Positions 33,798-41,138 are shown, counted from the first letter of the stretch. The stretch: 64,000 nucleotides of DNA from Streptomonospora nanhaiensis (GCF_026642255.1 NZ_CP113264.1:4340001-4404000); one strand, 5' to 3'. Made by a program: numbers and translations. Notes: a model not told the origin generated them from the letters alone.

Positions 33798-34799
33798 GTG
33801 GTCTTCAACCACCATCTGTCCGAGTTCGCCGGCCTGCCCGTCGTGGAGTACCGCTCCGCCACGGCCTTCGAGGGCGCCTCCTCCGGCCCTCCGCCGGAGC
33901 TGCTCGCGGCCCTGGCGGACCCCGGTTCGGTGGCCTGGCGGCTCGACGACGCCAACGGGCAGGAGAGCGATTCCGACACCTCCCCCCTGGGCTACTACCG
34001 GCGGTTCGCCGAGGCGGTCGACCAGGACCGGGTCGCCGCGATCGTGATCGGGGACGTCTGCAACGCCTTCGTCTCGGAAGGCAACTCCGCCCTCGCGGAG
34101 TCCCTCGTGGAGGTCGCACCCCGCCTGAGCGGACTGCGCTCCCTCTTCTACGGAGACGTCACCTTCGACGAGTGCGAGCTCTCCTGGATCCGGCACGAGG
34201 ACATGTCCTTCCTGCTGAGGGCCTTTCCGCAGCTGACGGAGTTCGCGGTGCGCGGCACCGAGGCCCTGTACCTCCATGTCCCCCGGCACGAATCCCTGCG
34301 CCGGCTCACCCTCCAGGGCGGAGGCCTGCCCGGCGAACTGGCCAGAGAGGTGGCCTCCTCCGGCTACCCCGAACTCGAACACCTGGAGCTGTGGCTGGGG
34401 GTGCCCGAGTACGGGGGCGACACCTCCCCGGGCGACCTCGCCCCCGTCCTGGGCGGAGAGGCGTTCCCCCGGCTGCGCTCGCTCGGTCTGTGCAACGCCC
34501 AGGACGTGGACGACTGGATCACCGTCCTGGCCGATGCCCCCCTCACCCGGCGGCTGCACACGCTGGACCTGTCCAGGGGCGCCCTCGCCGACGAGGGCGG
34601 ACGGGCCCTGGCCGAGGCCGCGCCCGCCTTCGCGCACCTGGACCGACTGAACCTGCACCACCACTTCCTGTCCGAGGAAGTGGGTCAACGCATCCGCGAG
34701 GCCCTGCCGGGCGTGGAGATCGACCTGTCCGAGCCGCGAGAGCCCAGGGCCGCCCACAACGGTGACGGAGTCCGCTACTACACGGCGGTCTCGGAGTAG
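33798..34799 (+). CDS. STM4015-family leucine-rich protein, copy 2
   Basis: 333 residues. It is paralogous to the protein at 30710-31720: shared segments include EFAGLPVVE, GDVTFDECELSWI, LRRLTLQGGGLPG, REVASSG, LEHLELWLG and the C-terminal YYTAVSE. It therefore has the same leucine-rich repeat-like fold. The start is GTG at 33798, supported by CGGGAG 5 bases upstream and by alignment with the other copy; an in-frame extension upstream is low-complexity. It lies in inverted orientation to copy 1, with the broken SDR gene and a CDF transporter between them. A GH1 fragment begins 12 bp after its stop. The function is unknown. Confidence 0.82.
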   Translation: MVFNHHLSEFAGLPVVEYRSATAFEGASSGPPPELLAALADPGSVAWRLDDANGQESDSDTSPLGYYRRFAEAVDQDRVAAIVIGDVCNAFVSEGNSALAESLVEVAPRLSGLRSLFYGDVTFDECELSWIRHEDMSFLLRAFPQLTEFAVRGTEALYLHVPRHESLRRLTLQGGGLPGELAREVASSGYPELEHLELWLGVPEYGGDTSPGDLAPVLGGEAFPRLRSLGLCNAQDVDDWITVLADAPLTRRLHTLDLSRGALADEGGRALAEAAPAFAHLDRLNLHHHFLSEEVGQRIREALPGVEIDLSEPREPRAAHNGDGVRYYTAVSE

Positions 34800-34810
34800 T
34801 CCCGGAACGT

Positions 34811-35017
34811 GCCCCGGCCGCCGCCGTCACGGCCGGAGTCGACGTGCGGGGATGTTTCGTCCGGTCCCTGCTCGACAACTTCGAGTGGGCCTACGGGTAC
34901 GACCGCGGGTTCGGCATCGTGTCGGTCGACCACGAGACGCCGGAACGCACGCCCGAGGACGGCTGCCACTGGTACCGGCAGGTGGTGCGGGCACACCGGG
35001 AGCGCCGGACGGGGTGA
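34811..35017 (+). pseudogene. C-terminal fragment of a GH1 beta-glucosidase
   Basis: The frame ending in TGA at 35015-35017 encodes VRGCFVRSLLDNFEWAYGYD, then RGFGIVSVDHET, RTPEDGCHWYRQVV. This is unmistakably the C-terminus of a family-1 beta-glucosidase, whose intact form reads YFVWSLLDNFEW and RTPKDSAHWY. Only about 60 residues remain; the catalytic NEP and TENG motifs are absent and no ATG precedes the fragment. Changes such as Cys-Phe-Val-Arg for Tyr-Phe-Val-Trp at the sugar-binding tryptophan fit loss of selection. It is a decayed relic beside the STM4015-family copy 2. Confidence 0.8.
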
Positions 35018-35095
35018 GGCCACCGGGCGGGACGGGCTCCCAGGAGCGGTCCTGTGAGTCCGTGCCGTCCCGGGCGCCTCCGGGTCGGCGACCGC

Positions 35096-35422
35096 TCAGT
35101 CGGTCCGCGGCCCGCCTCCGGAGGTGCGGAGTTCCTCGTTGATCCGCTGCGCCTCCTCCAGCTGGTCCTCCAGGATGATGATCCTGCAGGCGGCTTCGAT
35201 CGGGGTGCCCTCGTCCACGAGTTCGCGGGCGCGGGAGGCGATCCTGAGCTGGTAGCGGGAGTAGCGGCGGTGTCCGCCCGCCGAGCGCAGGGGCTCGATC
35301 AGCCGGGCCTCGCCCAGAGCGCGCAGGAAGGCCGGCGTGGTGCCGATCATCTCCGCGGCGCGGCCCATGGTGTAGGCGGGGTAGTCGTCATCGTCGAACC
35401 GGTTGGTTCCGGAACTGGTCAA
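35096..35422 (-). CDS. Small MerR-like HTH transcriptional regulator
   Basis: 108 residues. The acidic lead FDDDDYPAYTMGRAAEMIG enters a MerR-type winged HTH (TPAFLRALGEARLIEPLRSAGGHRRYSRYQL), followed by a helix AACRIIILEDQLEEAQRI. From memory, near-identical short proteins are widespread in actinomycetes, where they are annotated only as HTH or MerR family. The length lacks the usual effector domain. The start is TTG at 35422, which gives the conserved N-terminus; the purine-rich GAGGAGAG lies 12 bases upstream. A 14-bp perfect hairpin sits 33 bp upstream in the leader. It is followed downstream by the GH1 fragment on the other strand. Confidence 0.82.
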   Translation of the reverse strand: MTSSGTNRFDDDDYPAYTMGRAAEMIGTTPAFLRALGEARLIEPLRSAGGHRRYSRYQLRIASRARELVDEGTPIEAACRIIILEDQLEEAQRINEELRTSGGGPRTD

Positions 35423-35454
35423 GCGTTTCTCTTTCTCTCCTCATCGCACGCCGA

Positions 35455-35484
35455 GGACCCCAGCGCCGAACGGCGCTGGGGTCC
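35455..35484. terminator. Strong hairpin in the leader of the small HTH gene
   Basis: GGACCCCAGCGCCG (35455-35468) pairs perfectly with CGGCGCTGGGGTCC (35471-35484) with only AA between them, effectively a 4-nt loop after opening one pair. It lies 33 bp before the HTH start. It could end a transcript coming from the repeat zone or act as an attenuator. Confidence 0.5.
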
Positions 35485-35694
35485 GAGAGTTCAATACCAT
35501 CTACCGGCTGCTGCCGGTCTTCCGCTTCCCGATGTGGAACTGGAACGGGAACGCGGGGATCGCGGTTGTGTGACCGTGGACCACCTTCTTCCGAACCGGG
35601 GCCTGCGGTACCCGAGCGGAACAACCCACACCCGGGCGATCCTCGATGGCATCTACTCCTCTCGATCTCACTGCGTGCACTTCACTCCTGCTGC

Positions 35695-36067
35695 GGCGCC
35701 CCCGTACAAGGGGGCGCCGGTACTGCAACTGCGGTCCTACCGGCCCCCGGTGCCGTCCAACGTCTTCTGCACCGGTCGAGCCCTACCGCGTCCTTCTTCA
35801 CCGCCACGGCGTCCCCCGCGAAGACGGGACGCCGGTCCAACCGGCTGCCGGTGCCCTGATGCACGTGCGCACCGGTCGAGCCGACCTGCTTCGTTACTGC
35901 GCGGTCCCCCACGGGCGGGACACCGCTACTGCCACTGCGGTCCTACCGGCCCCCGGTACTGTCCGACATCTCCGTACCGGTCGAGCCCTACCGCGTCCTT
36001 CCCCACTACCCCGGCGCCTCCCGTGTCGGCGGGACGCCGATCCTGCTCCCCACCGGCGTTTCCGGTG
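35695..36067. repeat. Tandem imperfect hairpin-containing repeats, about 105 bp per unit
   Basis: Four hairpins stand at 35695-35718 (perfect 9-bp stem GGCGCCCCC/GGGGGCGCC), 35808-35833 (GGCGTCCC/GGGACGCC), 35901-35926 and 36012-36039. ACCGGTCGAGCC recurs between them at 35771, 35871 and 35976. A 30-bp block around GCGGTCCTACCGGCCCCCGG appears at 35722-35751 and again at 35928-35957, with one substitution, 206 bp apart. CGAGCCCTACCGCGTCCTTC also recurs (35777 and 35982). A last small stem CACCGG/CCGGTG closes the array at 36051-36067. The 765-bp gap 35423-36187 has no convincing coding frame on either strand, and its AT-richer right end contains CAGGTTTTCT at 36166. Confidence 0.7.
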
Positions 36068-36187
36068 GTCCACCTCGTGGATCCCTGTGGCTACGACAGG
36101 AAATGTATCAGCGGTCCCGGCGCATGTCTACTCTGGCCGATGGAGATTTTGGCTCGCCCTGTGGGCAGGTTTTCTGGAGCCGGCGCC

Positions 36188-36520
36188 TCAGCCCGCCCCC
36201 GCGTAGGCCGGGGCCTCCAAGAACGTCCGCAGCTGCTCGGCCAGCGGTTCGTCGAGGCTGTGCGGCGCGCCCCGGTGACGGGGGTCCCGGAACGCGCGCC
36301 GGAAGGCCTCGGGATCGCCGGTGAGGTCGGCGGTGGCACTCCTGAGGTCCTCCAGCGCCTGGCGGAGCCGTCCTGGCGTGCTCCCCCAGGCGGACTCGTA
36401 GGCCCGGAGCGCGCGGAAGAAGCGGACGCACGCCAGGTGGGTCGACTCTCGGTGGTCGTGGCGCTGGATGTGCTCGGCCATCGCGCGCGTCCTGCGGAGT
36501 GTGGAAGGCATTCGGTTCAC
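36188..36520 (-). CDS. Hypothetical protein downstream of hsp20
   Basis: 110 residues, not assigned to a family. The protein is helical and charged, with ESTHLACVRFFRALRAYESA near residue 25 and LTGDPEAFRRAFRDPRHRG near 68. There is no signal or membrane segment. The start is GTG at 36520 with AGGAAG close upstream; ATG at 36511 is an alternative three codons later. It lies 69 bp after hsp20 on the same strand and probably shares its heat-shock promoter, which suggests a stress-related accessory role. Nothing in the sequence gives a mechanism. Confidence 0.6.
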   Translation of the reverse strand: MNRMPSTLRRTRAMAEHIQRHDHRESTHLACVRFFRALRAYESAWGSTPGRLRQALEDLRSATADLTGDPEAFRRAFRDPRHRGAPHSLDEPLAEQLRTFLEAPAYAGAG

Positions 36521-36589
36521 TGCTTCCTGAGAAGAGGGGAACGGACACTGCTCAGGGGGCGGCCCGGCCGGAGCCGGGCCGCCGGGGGT

Positions 36590-37018
36590 TCAGGCGTCGA
36601 TGCTGCGAGGCCGGCCGTCGCCCCGGCTGACGCTGATCTTGCGCGGCTTGGCCTGCTCGGCCACCGGGATGCGCAGGGTCAGGACACCGTCGGCGTAGTC
36701 GGCCCGGATGGCGTCGGTCTGCAGCGTCTCGCCGAGGAACAGCTGCCGCGAGAAGGTGCCGGAGGGGCGTTCGGCGACCACCACCGCCTCGCGGTCGCGC
36801 ACGGCGTCGGGGCGCTCGGCGGTCACGGTGAGCACGTTGCGCTCGACCTCCAGGTCGATGGAGTCGGCGCGCACCCCCGGCAGGTCGAAGCAGACGACGA
36901 AGTCATCGCCCTCGCGGTAGGCGTCGATCGGCATGGTGGCCGGTCGTGACGCCTCCCCCAGGATCCGCTGCGTGAGGCGGTCGATGTCCCGGAAGGGGTC
37001 GGTACGCATCAGCATCAT
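36590..37018 (-). CDS. Hsp20/alpha-crystallin family small heat-shock protein
   Basis: 142 residues. An N-terminal [15 protein letters not shown] segment leads into an alpha-crystallin domain (about 33-125) with [20 protein letters not shown], the LTVTAERP strand, and the conserved GVLTLRIPV near the C-terminus. Small heat-shock proteins are ATP-independent chaperones that form oligomers and hold unfolded proteins in the cytosol; the resemblance to actinomycete Hsp18 is strong. The ATG at 37018 follows GAGGAGG. Its promoter region is shared with a divergent HspR-like MerR gene and contains nested inverted repeats, so heat-inducible derepression is likely. Confidence 0.93.
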   Translation of the reverse strand: MMLMRTDPFRDIDRLTQRILGEASRPATMPIDAYREGDDFVVCFDLPGVRADSIDLEVERNVLTVTAERPDAVRDREAVVVAERPSGTFSRQLFLGETLQTDAIRADYADGVLTLRIPVAEQAKPRKISVSRGDGRPRSIDA

Positions 37019-37039
37019 GGAAACCTCCTCTGTCCCTAC

Positions 37040-37121
37040 GAGAAAACCTGATGCGAGGTGACGCAAGTTTTATACCTCAGGACACGGGAGATAAACAACC
37101 GTGTCCGATACAGGTTTTCTC
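37040..37121. promoter_or_regulatory. Nested inverted repeats in the hsp20/MerR divergent promoter
   Basis: GAGAAAACCTG (37040-37050) and CAGGTTTTCTC (37111-37121) are perfect 11-bp complements. Inside, GGACACGG (37080-37087) pairs with CCGTGTCC (37099-37106). On the minus strand a promoter TTGTTT-N18-TATAAA for hsp20 overlaps the inner repeat. The arms do not match the classic HspR HAIR motif (CTTGAGT-N7-ACTCAAG). Confidence 0.65.
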
Positions 37122-37178
37122 AAGCCCGGAGGTAGGGTCGGAGGGCGCACCGATGGCTCGGCGAGGAAGGACGTGCTG

Positions 37179-37466
37179 ATGGCAGAACCGCGGCCGGGTA
37201 CCGCACGCGGCCTGTACACGATCTCCGTGGCCGCCCGGATGGCGGGGGTCGCACCACCGAGCCTGCGCTCCTACGAGGAGCGGGGCCTGGTCGCCCCGGC
37301 GCGCACCGAGGGCGGCACGCGCATGTACAGCAACGACGACATCGCCCGGCTGCGACGGGTCGTCGAGCTGGCGGCCCAGGGGGTGAACCTGGCGGGGATC
37401 GGTCGGATCCTGGAGCTGGAGGAGGAGAACACCCGCCTGCGCGACGGCCCTCCCGGGAACGGTTGA
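37179..37466 (+). CDS. HspR-like MerR-family regulator
   Basis: 95 residues. The MerR winged HTH (YTISVAARMAGVAPPSLRSY, EERGLVAPARTEGGTRMYS, NDDIARLRRVVELAAQGVNL) is followed by a short coiled-coil (ILELEEENTRLR). There is no effector domain, as in HspR, the repressor of actinomycete heat-shock operons. Location divergent from hsp20 supports this job. The ATG at 37179 follows GAGGAAGGA; an upstream in-frame GTG at 37101 would begin inside the operator region. The alkyl-sulfatase remnant begins 67 bp after its stop. The operator is probably the nested repeat at 37040-37121. Confidence 0.85.
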   Translation: MAEPRPGTARGLYTISVAARMAGVAPPSLRSYEERGLVAPARTEGGTRMYSNDDIARLRRVVELAAQGVNLAGIGRILELEEENTRLRDGPPGNG

Positions 37467-37532
37467 GGAGGTCTGCCCCCCGGCCCCGCCGCCGCGGCCG
37501 GTCCGCGGCGGCGCCCCCTCCGAGGAGCCCGG

Positions 37533-38196
37533 GTCCGCGACGCGCACCAGTGGGCCCGCTACCTCACCGAGGCCGTCCAGCTCTTCTGCCACCGCGCCGA
37601 CGTCGCCTTCGCCACCCACCACCGGCCGACCTGGGGCGCGGACCGGATCGAGGGGTTCCCGACCGGGCAGCGCGACCTCTACGCCTACCTGCACGACCGG
37701 ACGGTGCGCCTGGTCAACCGGGGCCTCACCCCCCGGGAGATCGCGGAGGAGCTCACGCTTCCTCCCGCCCTGGACCGGCAGTGCGCCAGCCGCGGCTACT
37801 GCGGGTCGCTGAGCCACAACGTCAAGAGCGTCCACCAGCACTGCCTCGGCTGACTCGACGGAAACCCCGCCCACCTGTGGGAGCACCCGCCGATCGAGGA
37901 GTCGAGGCTCTGGGTGGACCTGCTCGGCGGCATCGGCGGGACCCTCGCACGCGGACGCCCTCGCCGGCGAGGGCGACCTGCGCTTCGCCGCCACCCTGCT
38001 CAACCACGCGGTCTTCGCCGAGCCGGACCACGAGGGGGCGCGCCTGGCACCCACCATGACGAGGCAGCAGCTGGTCGGCGTCATCACCCGCCGGGACCTC
38101 CGGGGCATCGGGCACGAGGGGGGCCTCGGGGTGCTCCGCTCGCTGTTCGGCGTCCTGGAGGCGCCGGCCCCCGCCTTCGCCGTGGTGCGGCCCTGA
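37533..38196 (+). pseudogene. Alkyl-sulfatase remnant (MBL-fold, BDS1-like), interrupted
   Basis: In one frame 37533-37850 encodes VRDAHQWARYLTEAVQLFCH, then ATHHRPTWGADRIEGF, LYAYLHDRTVRLVNRGLTP and SLSHNVKSVHQHCLG. This is the middle of a linear alkyl-sulfatase. A TGA at 37851 stands where relatives read GWYDGNP, and the frame resumes (LDGNPAHLWEHPP) until a shift near 37945, after which frame +1 reads LRFAATLLNHAVFAEPDHEG and ends ...AFAVVRP at 38194-38196. The N-terminal metal-binding domain is gone and part of the C-terminal lipid-carrier-like domain is missing. Stop, frameshift and deletions make this a decayed gene. Confidence 0.85.
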
Positions 38197-38283
38197 AAGG
38201 GCGTCGCCCGGAGCCCCGTCCCCGCCCCGGACCGTCGCCGCCCGGGGCGGCACGACCGCGAGCGTACGGGGAGGGGCGCGGGC

Positions 38284-39063
38284 TCAGGTACGGTCCCGTG
38301 CCCCGGAACCGCTCCCGGCCGGTCCGACCGCGTCCACGGGGACTCGGCGGCCGTCCCCCGCCGACGCGGGGGCGGTCCCCGCGGCCCCCTGTCGGCGGGC
38401 CGCGGGCCTCAGCACGCGCTGGACGATGAAGTACTCCGCCACGAGGACGTTCACCAGGAAGGACGCCCACGCGCTCGCGTGGTAGACGTCGTCGAAGGTC
38501 AGGGACGGGAAGTAGTTCGCCTGGAGCGCCAGCCCGAGACCGAGGTAGATCCGCAGGCTCACGGAGGCGAAGGTGAGCGCGTAGTTGCGGATCATCCAGA
38601 CCCGGTGGAGCCGGACCTCCCCACGGCGGATGGTCCGGAAGGCCTGGACGAGCGTGTAGAGCCAGGCCGCCGTCAGGATGAAGAAGGCGACCTGCACCGA
38701 GAACCCGCTGACGGAGAAGGCGGCGGCGAACAGGGCCGCCATCGACCCCAGCACCACGCAGACCATGTAGACCCGGCCGGCGACGCGGTGCGCACGCGGG
38801 TACCGGACGCGGAACCGGGTGAGGAACTGGAACGGCCCGATGAGCAGCGCCAAGGAGCTGGGGATCGCGTGCACGGCGATGGAGAGGTAGTGGGAGGCGA
38901 CCCCGGGGTCGAGCGGGATCCTGTTGCGCTCCACGTCCCCGACAGCGTAGGGCTCCGCCGAATAGAGGGCGACAGCGGCGGCCGACACGGCCAACAGGCC
39001 CCAGAGCGTCCACCACCAGCGGCGGCGGGTCGACTTCGTCAGGTCTTTCACAGGCATCTCCAC
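38284..39063 (-). CDS. DUF2306-type membrane protein
   Basis: 259 residues. About six to seven transmembrane helices span residues 18-220. The segments HAIPSSLALLIGPFQF, HRVAGRVYMVCVV and HRVWMIRNYALTFASVSLR are the histidine- and arginine-bearing helices typical of DUF2306, a family of unknown function sometimes compared with di-haem membrane proteins. The C-terminal 45 residues are a low-complexity cytoplasmic tail. The start could be GTG at 39063 or ATG at 39057; neither has an ideal ribosome site. A large hairpin (39080-39136) lies just upstream. It is convergent with the alkyl-sulfatase remnant and divergent from a MerR gene. Confidence 0.8.
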   Translation of the reverse strand: MEMPVKDLTKSTRRRWWWTLWGLLAVSAAAVALYSAEPYAVGDVERNRIPLDPGVASHYLSIAVHAIPSSLALLIGPFQFLTRFRVRYPRAHRVAGRVYMVCVVLGSMAALFAAAFSVSGFSVQVAFFILTAAWLYTLVQAFRTIRRGEVRLHRVWMIRNYALTFASVSLRIYLGLGLALQANYFPSLTFDDVYHASAWASFLVNVLVAEYFIVQRVLRPAARRQGAAGTAPASAGDGRRVPVDAVGPAGSGSGARDRT

Positions 39064-39079
39064 TGAGGACGGAAGGAAG

Positions 39080-39136
39080 GTGCCCCGGCCGCGTCGGGGG
39101 CGGGATCCGGCGCCGGAACGGCGCCCGCCGGGGCAC
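39080..39136. promoter_or_regulatory. Large stem-loop in the DUF2306 leader
   Basis: GTGCCCCGGC (39080-39089) pairs perfectly with GCCGGGGCAC (39127-39136). The 37 nt inside can pair further (GGCGCC elements). It lies 17 bp upstream of the DUF2306 start within a 309-bp intergenic region that has no gene. Confidence 0.45.
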
Positions 39137-39334
39137 AGGGCGTGTCACAGACACAGTCGCGTCCCCGTGCGGTCGTTCGCGTCGGTGAGAACCACCCAGT
39201 TCCCTCCCGGGCCGTCGGCGGGCGGCCGCGGAGCGGGACCCGCCCCTGAGGCGATCGACCGGACGGGGTGTCCCGTACGCGAAGCCCTCCCCTCCCCTCC
39301 GCCGCCTGCGCGCGGATCCGGGCGCCCCGGGGGC

Positions 39335-39362
39335 TTGCATCTCAAGCTGCTCGAGGTACCAC
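39335..39362 (+). promoter_or_regulatory. MerR-type promoter with operator in the spacer
   Basis: TTGCAT (39335-39340) and TACCAC (39357-39362) flank CTCAAGCTGCTCGAG (39341-39355), a 15-bp near-palindrome with one mismatched pair. MerR-family proteins typically bind between -35 and -10. The MerR gene starts 11 bp downstream, so its mRNA would have almost no leader. Confidence 0.5.
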
Positions 39363-39372
39363 AGTGGCTCCC

Positions 39373-40383
39373 ATGAACGACAACGAGCTGTACCCCATCG
39401 GAGACGCCGCGCGCCGCAGCGGCCTGAGCGTCAGCGCCGTCCGCTTCTACGCCGACGCCGGGATCGTCGAGCCCGCGCACCTGTCCGGGGCGGGCCACCG
39501 CCTGTACGACGTCGACGCCATCGCCCGCCTGGAACTCGTCCGCACCCTGCGTGATCTGGACACCGACCTGGACGAGATCCGCCGCCTGCTCGAAGGCGAC
39601 ACGACCCTGCACAACCTGCTCACCACCCACCTGGAGATCGTCGAGCGCCAGGAGCGCACCCTGCGGGCCAGGAGGGCGGTGCTGCGGACCCTGATCAGGC
39701 AGGGCGGCACGACCGCGCAGGCCGACCTGATGCACAAGCTCGTCTCGATGACCGACGAGGAACGCGAGCAGACCATCGACGACTTCTGGAACGACGTCGG
39801 GGAGGGCCTCGACGTCCCCGACGGCTTCGTCGACCGGCTGCGCGCGATGCGGCCGATCCTGCCGGCCGACCCCACGGCCGCCCAGCTGGAGGCGTGGATC
39901 GAACTCGCCGACCTGGTGCGGGACCCGGCGTTCCGCGACGCGGTCCGCACCTACCTGCACGAGACCTACACCACGGACGAGTGGCAGGCCATGGCGACCG
40001 AGCCGATGCAGGAGTTCATCTACGAGAGCGGGGGACCGCTCGTGGAGGCGGTCCTCGCCGCCTACCGCGCCGGTGAGTCCCCCCGGTCCCCCTGGGCGCA
40101 GGCGGTGGTCACGCGCTTCATGGAGGCGGTCACGGCGGTGTCCGCCGACACAGCGCTCACCCCCGAGATCCGCAACCGGATGGCCGACGCCTACCGGCGG
40201 CTCCCCGACATCGAGCGCCAGATCGCCGAGGAGGACGCCGCCTCCGAGGACCCCGTCTACGACGACACCCACGGCCGGTACCTGTCCCTGGTGACAGTGG
40301 TCAACGGGACCGGGCCCGAGGAGGACACGCTGCCCTACGCCTGGATCGCCGACGCCATGCGCGCCCCGGACGACGGCGCCTGA
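39373..40383 (+). CDS. MerR-family regulator with long helical effector domain
   Basis: 336 residues. The N-terminal MerR HTH (YPIGDAARRSGLSVSAVRFY, ADAGIVEPAHLSGAGHRLYD) is followed by the coiled-coil dimer helix (about 75-115). A C-terminal domain of about 200 residues contains FWNDVGEGLDVPDGFVDRL and WQAMATEPMQEFIYESGGPL, resembling TipA-like effector-binding helices. Such proteins usually activate their own promoter on ligand binding. The ATG at 39373 sits about 11 bp from a candidate -10, and a palindrome lies in the promoter spacer. A perfect 17-bp terminator stem follows the gene. Target genes besides itself are not obvious; the DUF2306 gene is divergent. Confidence 0.87.
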   Translation: MNDNELYPIGDAARRSGLSVSAVRFYADAGIVEPAHLSGAGHRLYDVDAIARLELVRTLRDLDTDLDEIRRLLEGDTTLHNLLTTHLEIVERQERTLRARRAVLRTLIRQGGTTAQADLMHKLVSMTDEEREQTIDDFWNDVGEGLDVPDGFVDRLRAMRPILPADPTAAQLEAWIELADLVRDPAFRDAVRTYLHETYTTDEWQAMATEPMQEFIYESGGPLVEAVLAAYRAGESPRSPWAQAVVTRFMEAVTAVSADTALTPEIRNRMADAYRRLPDIERQIAEEDAASEDPVYDDTHGRYLSLVTVVNGTGPEEDTLPYAWIADAMRAPDDGA

Positions 40384-40416
40384 GGGAACCCCGTGCGCCC
40401 ACCCCGGGACGGGTGA

Positions 40417-40457
40417 CGCGCGGGCGGTGTGCCGGGGGACGGCACACCGCCCGCGCG
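40417..40457 (+). terminator. Terminator after the MerR gene
   Basis: CGCGCGGGCGGTGTGCC (40417-40433) pairs perfectly with GGCACACCGCCCGCGCG (40441-40457): a 17-bp stem with a 7-nt loop, one of the strongest in the window. Confidence 0.85.
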
Positions 40458-40634
40458 GGGCCGCGGACGGCGGCTTCCTCCCCTGTCCCGTCCGCGTCCC
40501 CCGGCGGGCGGCCGGAGCGCAGGACCGGGAACCGCGGGAGCGGAACCGCCCCGGGGCGCCGTTCCGCCCCCGCCCCGACACGCCCCACCCTCTCGCTCGG
40601 TGATTCTCCCGTCACCGATGGCTATCGTCGTGGA

Positions 40635-41138
40635 GTGCTCCAGCCCCGTTCGCCCTCTCAGGAGCCCGGTCGCACCGGCCGGTCCCCGGCGCAGCCCACC
40701 GCCCCCGTCCTGGCCCTGGTGGCGGTCCTCCTGCTCCTGGTCGCCGGCTGCACGGCCCCGACCCCGACCGCCGGCTCCTACCGGGACGCCGCCGAGCAGA
40801 CCGTCACGGACCTCCTCTCGGCCGTCGGGACGGGCGTCCTGCTCGTCGAGATCCACCGGGGCGACAGGGCGTTCTCCCCCTACGCGGAGACCACCGCCGA
40901 GGACGCCGAGGACGCCGCCCGCTCGATCGCCGACACCTTCGGGACGCGCCAACCGCCCACCGCCGGGTCCGACGCCCTGCGGGCGGAGCTCTCCCCCCTC
41001 TGCGACACCGCGGTGAACGCGCTCGCCGACCTGCGCATCGCCCTGAAGAGGGACGACAGCGCCGCGGTCGAGGCCGCCGGGCGGACCCTCCGTGCCGTTT
41101 CGTCCGGACTCTCCGACCTCGAGGAGTCCCTCTCGTGA
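40635..41138 (+). CDS. Small lipoprotein at the head of the Nramp-like operon
   Basis: 167 residues from GTG at 40635. A basic lead, then PVLALVAVLLLLVAGC with lipobox LVAGC (Cys39), indicate a lipoprotein on the outer membrane face. The mature domain of about 125 residues is helical and acidic (AAEQTVTDLLSAVGTGVLLV; DALRAELSPLCDTAVNALAD) with a single cysteine. The family is not recognised. Its stop overlaps the start of the metal-transporter gene by 4 bp (GTGA), so the two are translationally coupled; it may serve as an extracytoplasmic partner of the transporter. The start is uncertain because the ribosome site is weak. Confidence 0.65.
   Translation: MLQPRSPSQEPGRTGRSPAQPTAPVLALVAVLLLLVAGCTAPTPTAGSYRDAAEQTVTDLLSAVGTGVLLVEIHRGDRAFSPYAETTAEDAEDAARSIADTFGTRQPPTAGSDALRAELSPLCDTAVNALADLRIALKRDDSAAVEAAGRTLRAVSSGLSDLEESLS

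Noticed and set aside
35695-36067. CRISPR array
   Set aside because: Repeats are imperfect, about 105 bp apart, differ in spacing and carry internal hairpins. No cas gene is nearby.
35054-36949. A rightward frame of 631 codons crossing the repeat array and hsp20
   Set aside because: It is antisense to three genes with known families, rich in Arg/Pro, and has no motif. Long open frames are expected by chance at this GC content.
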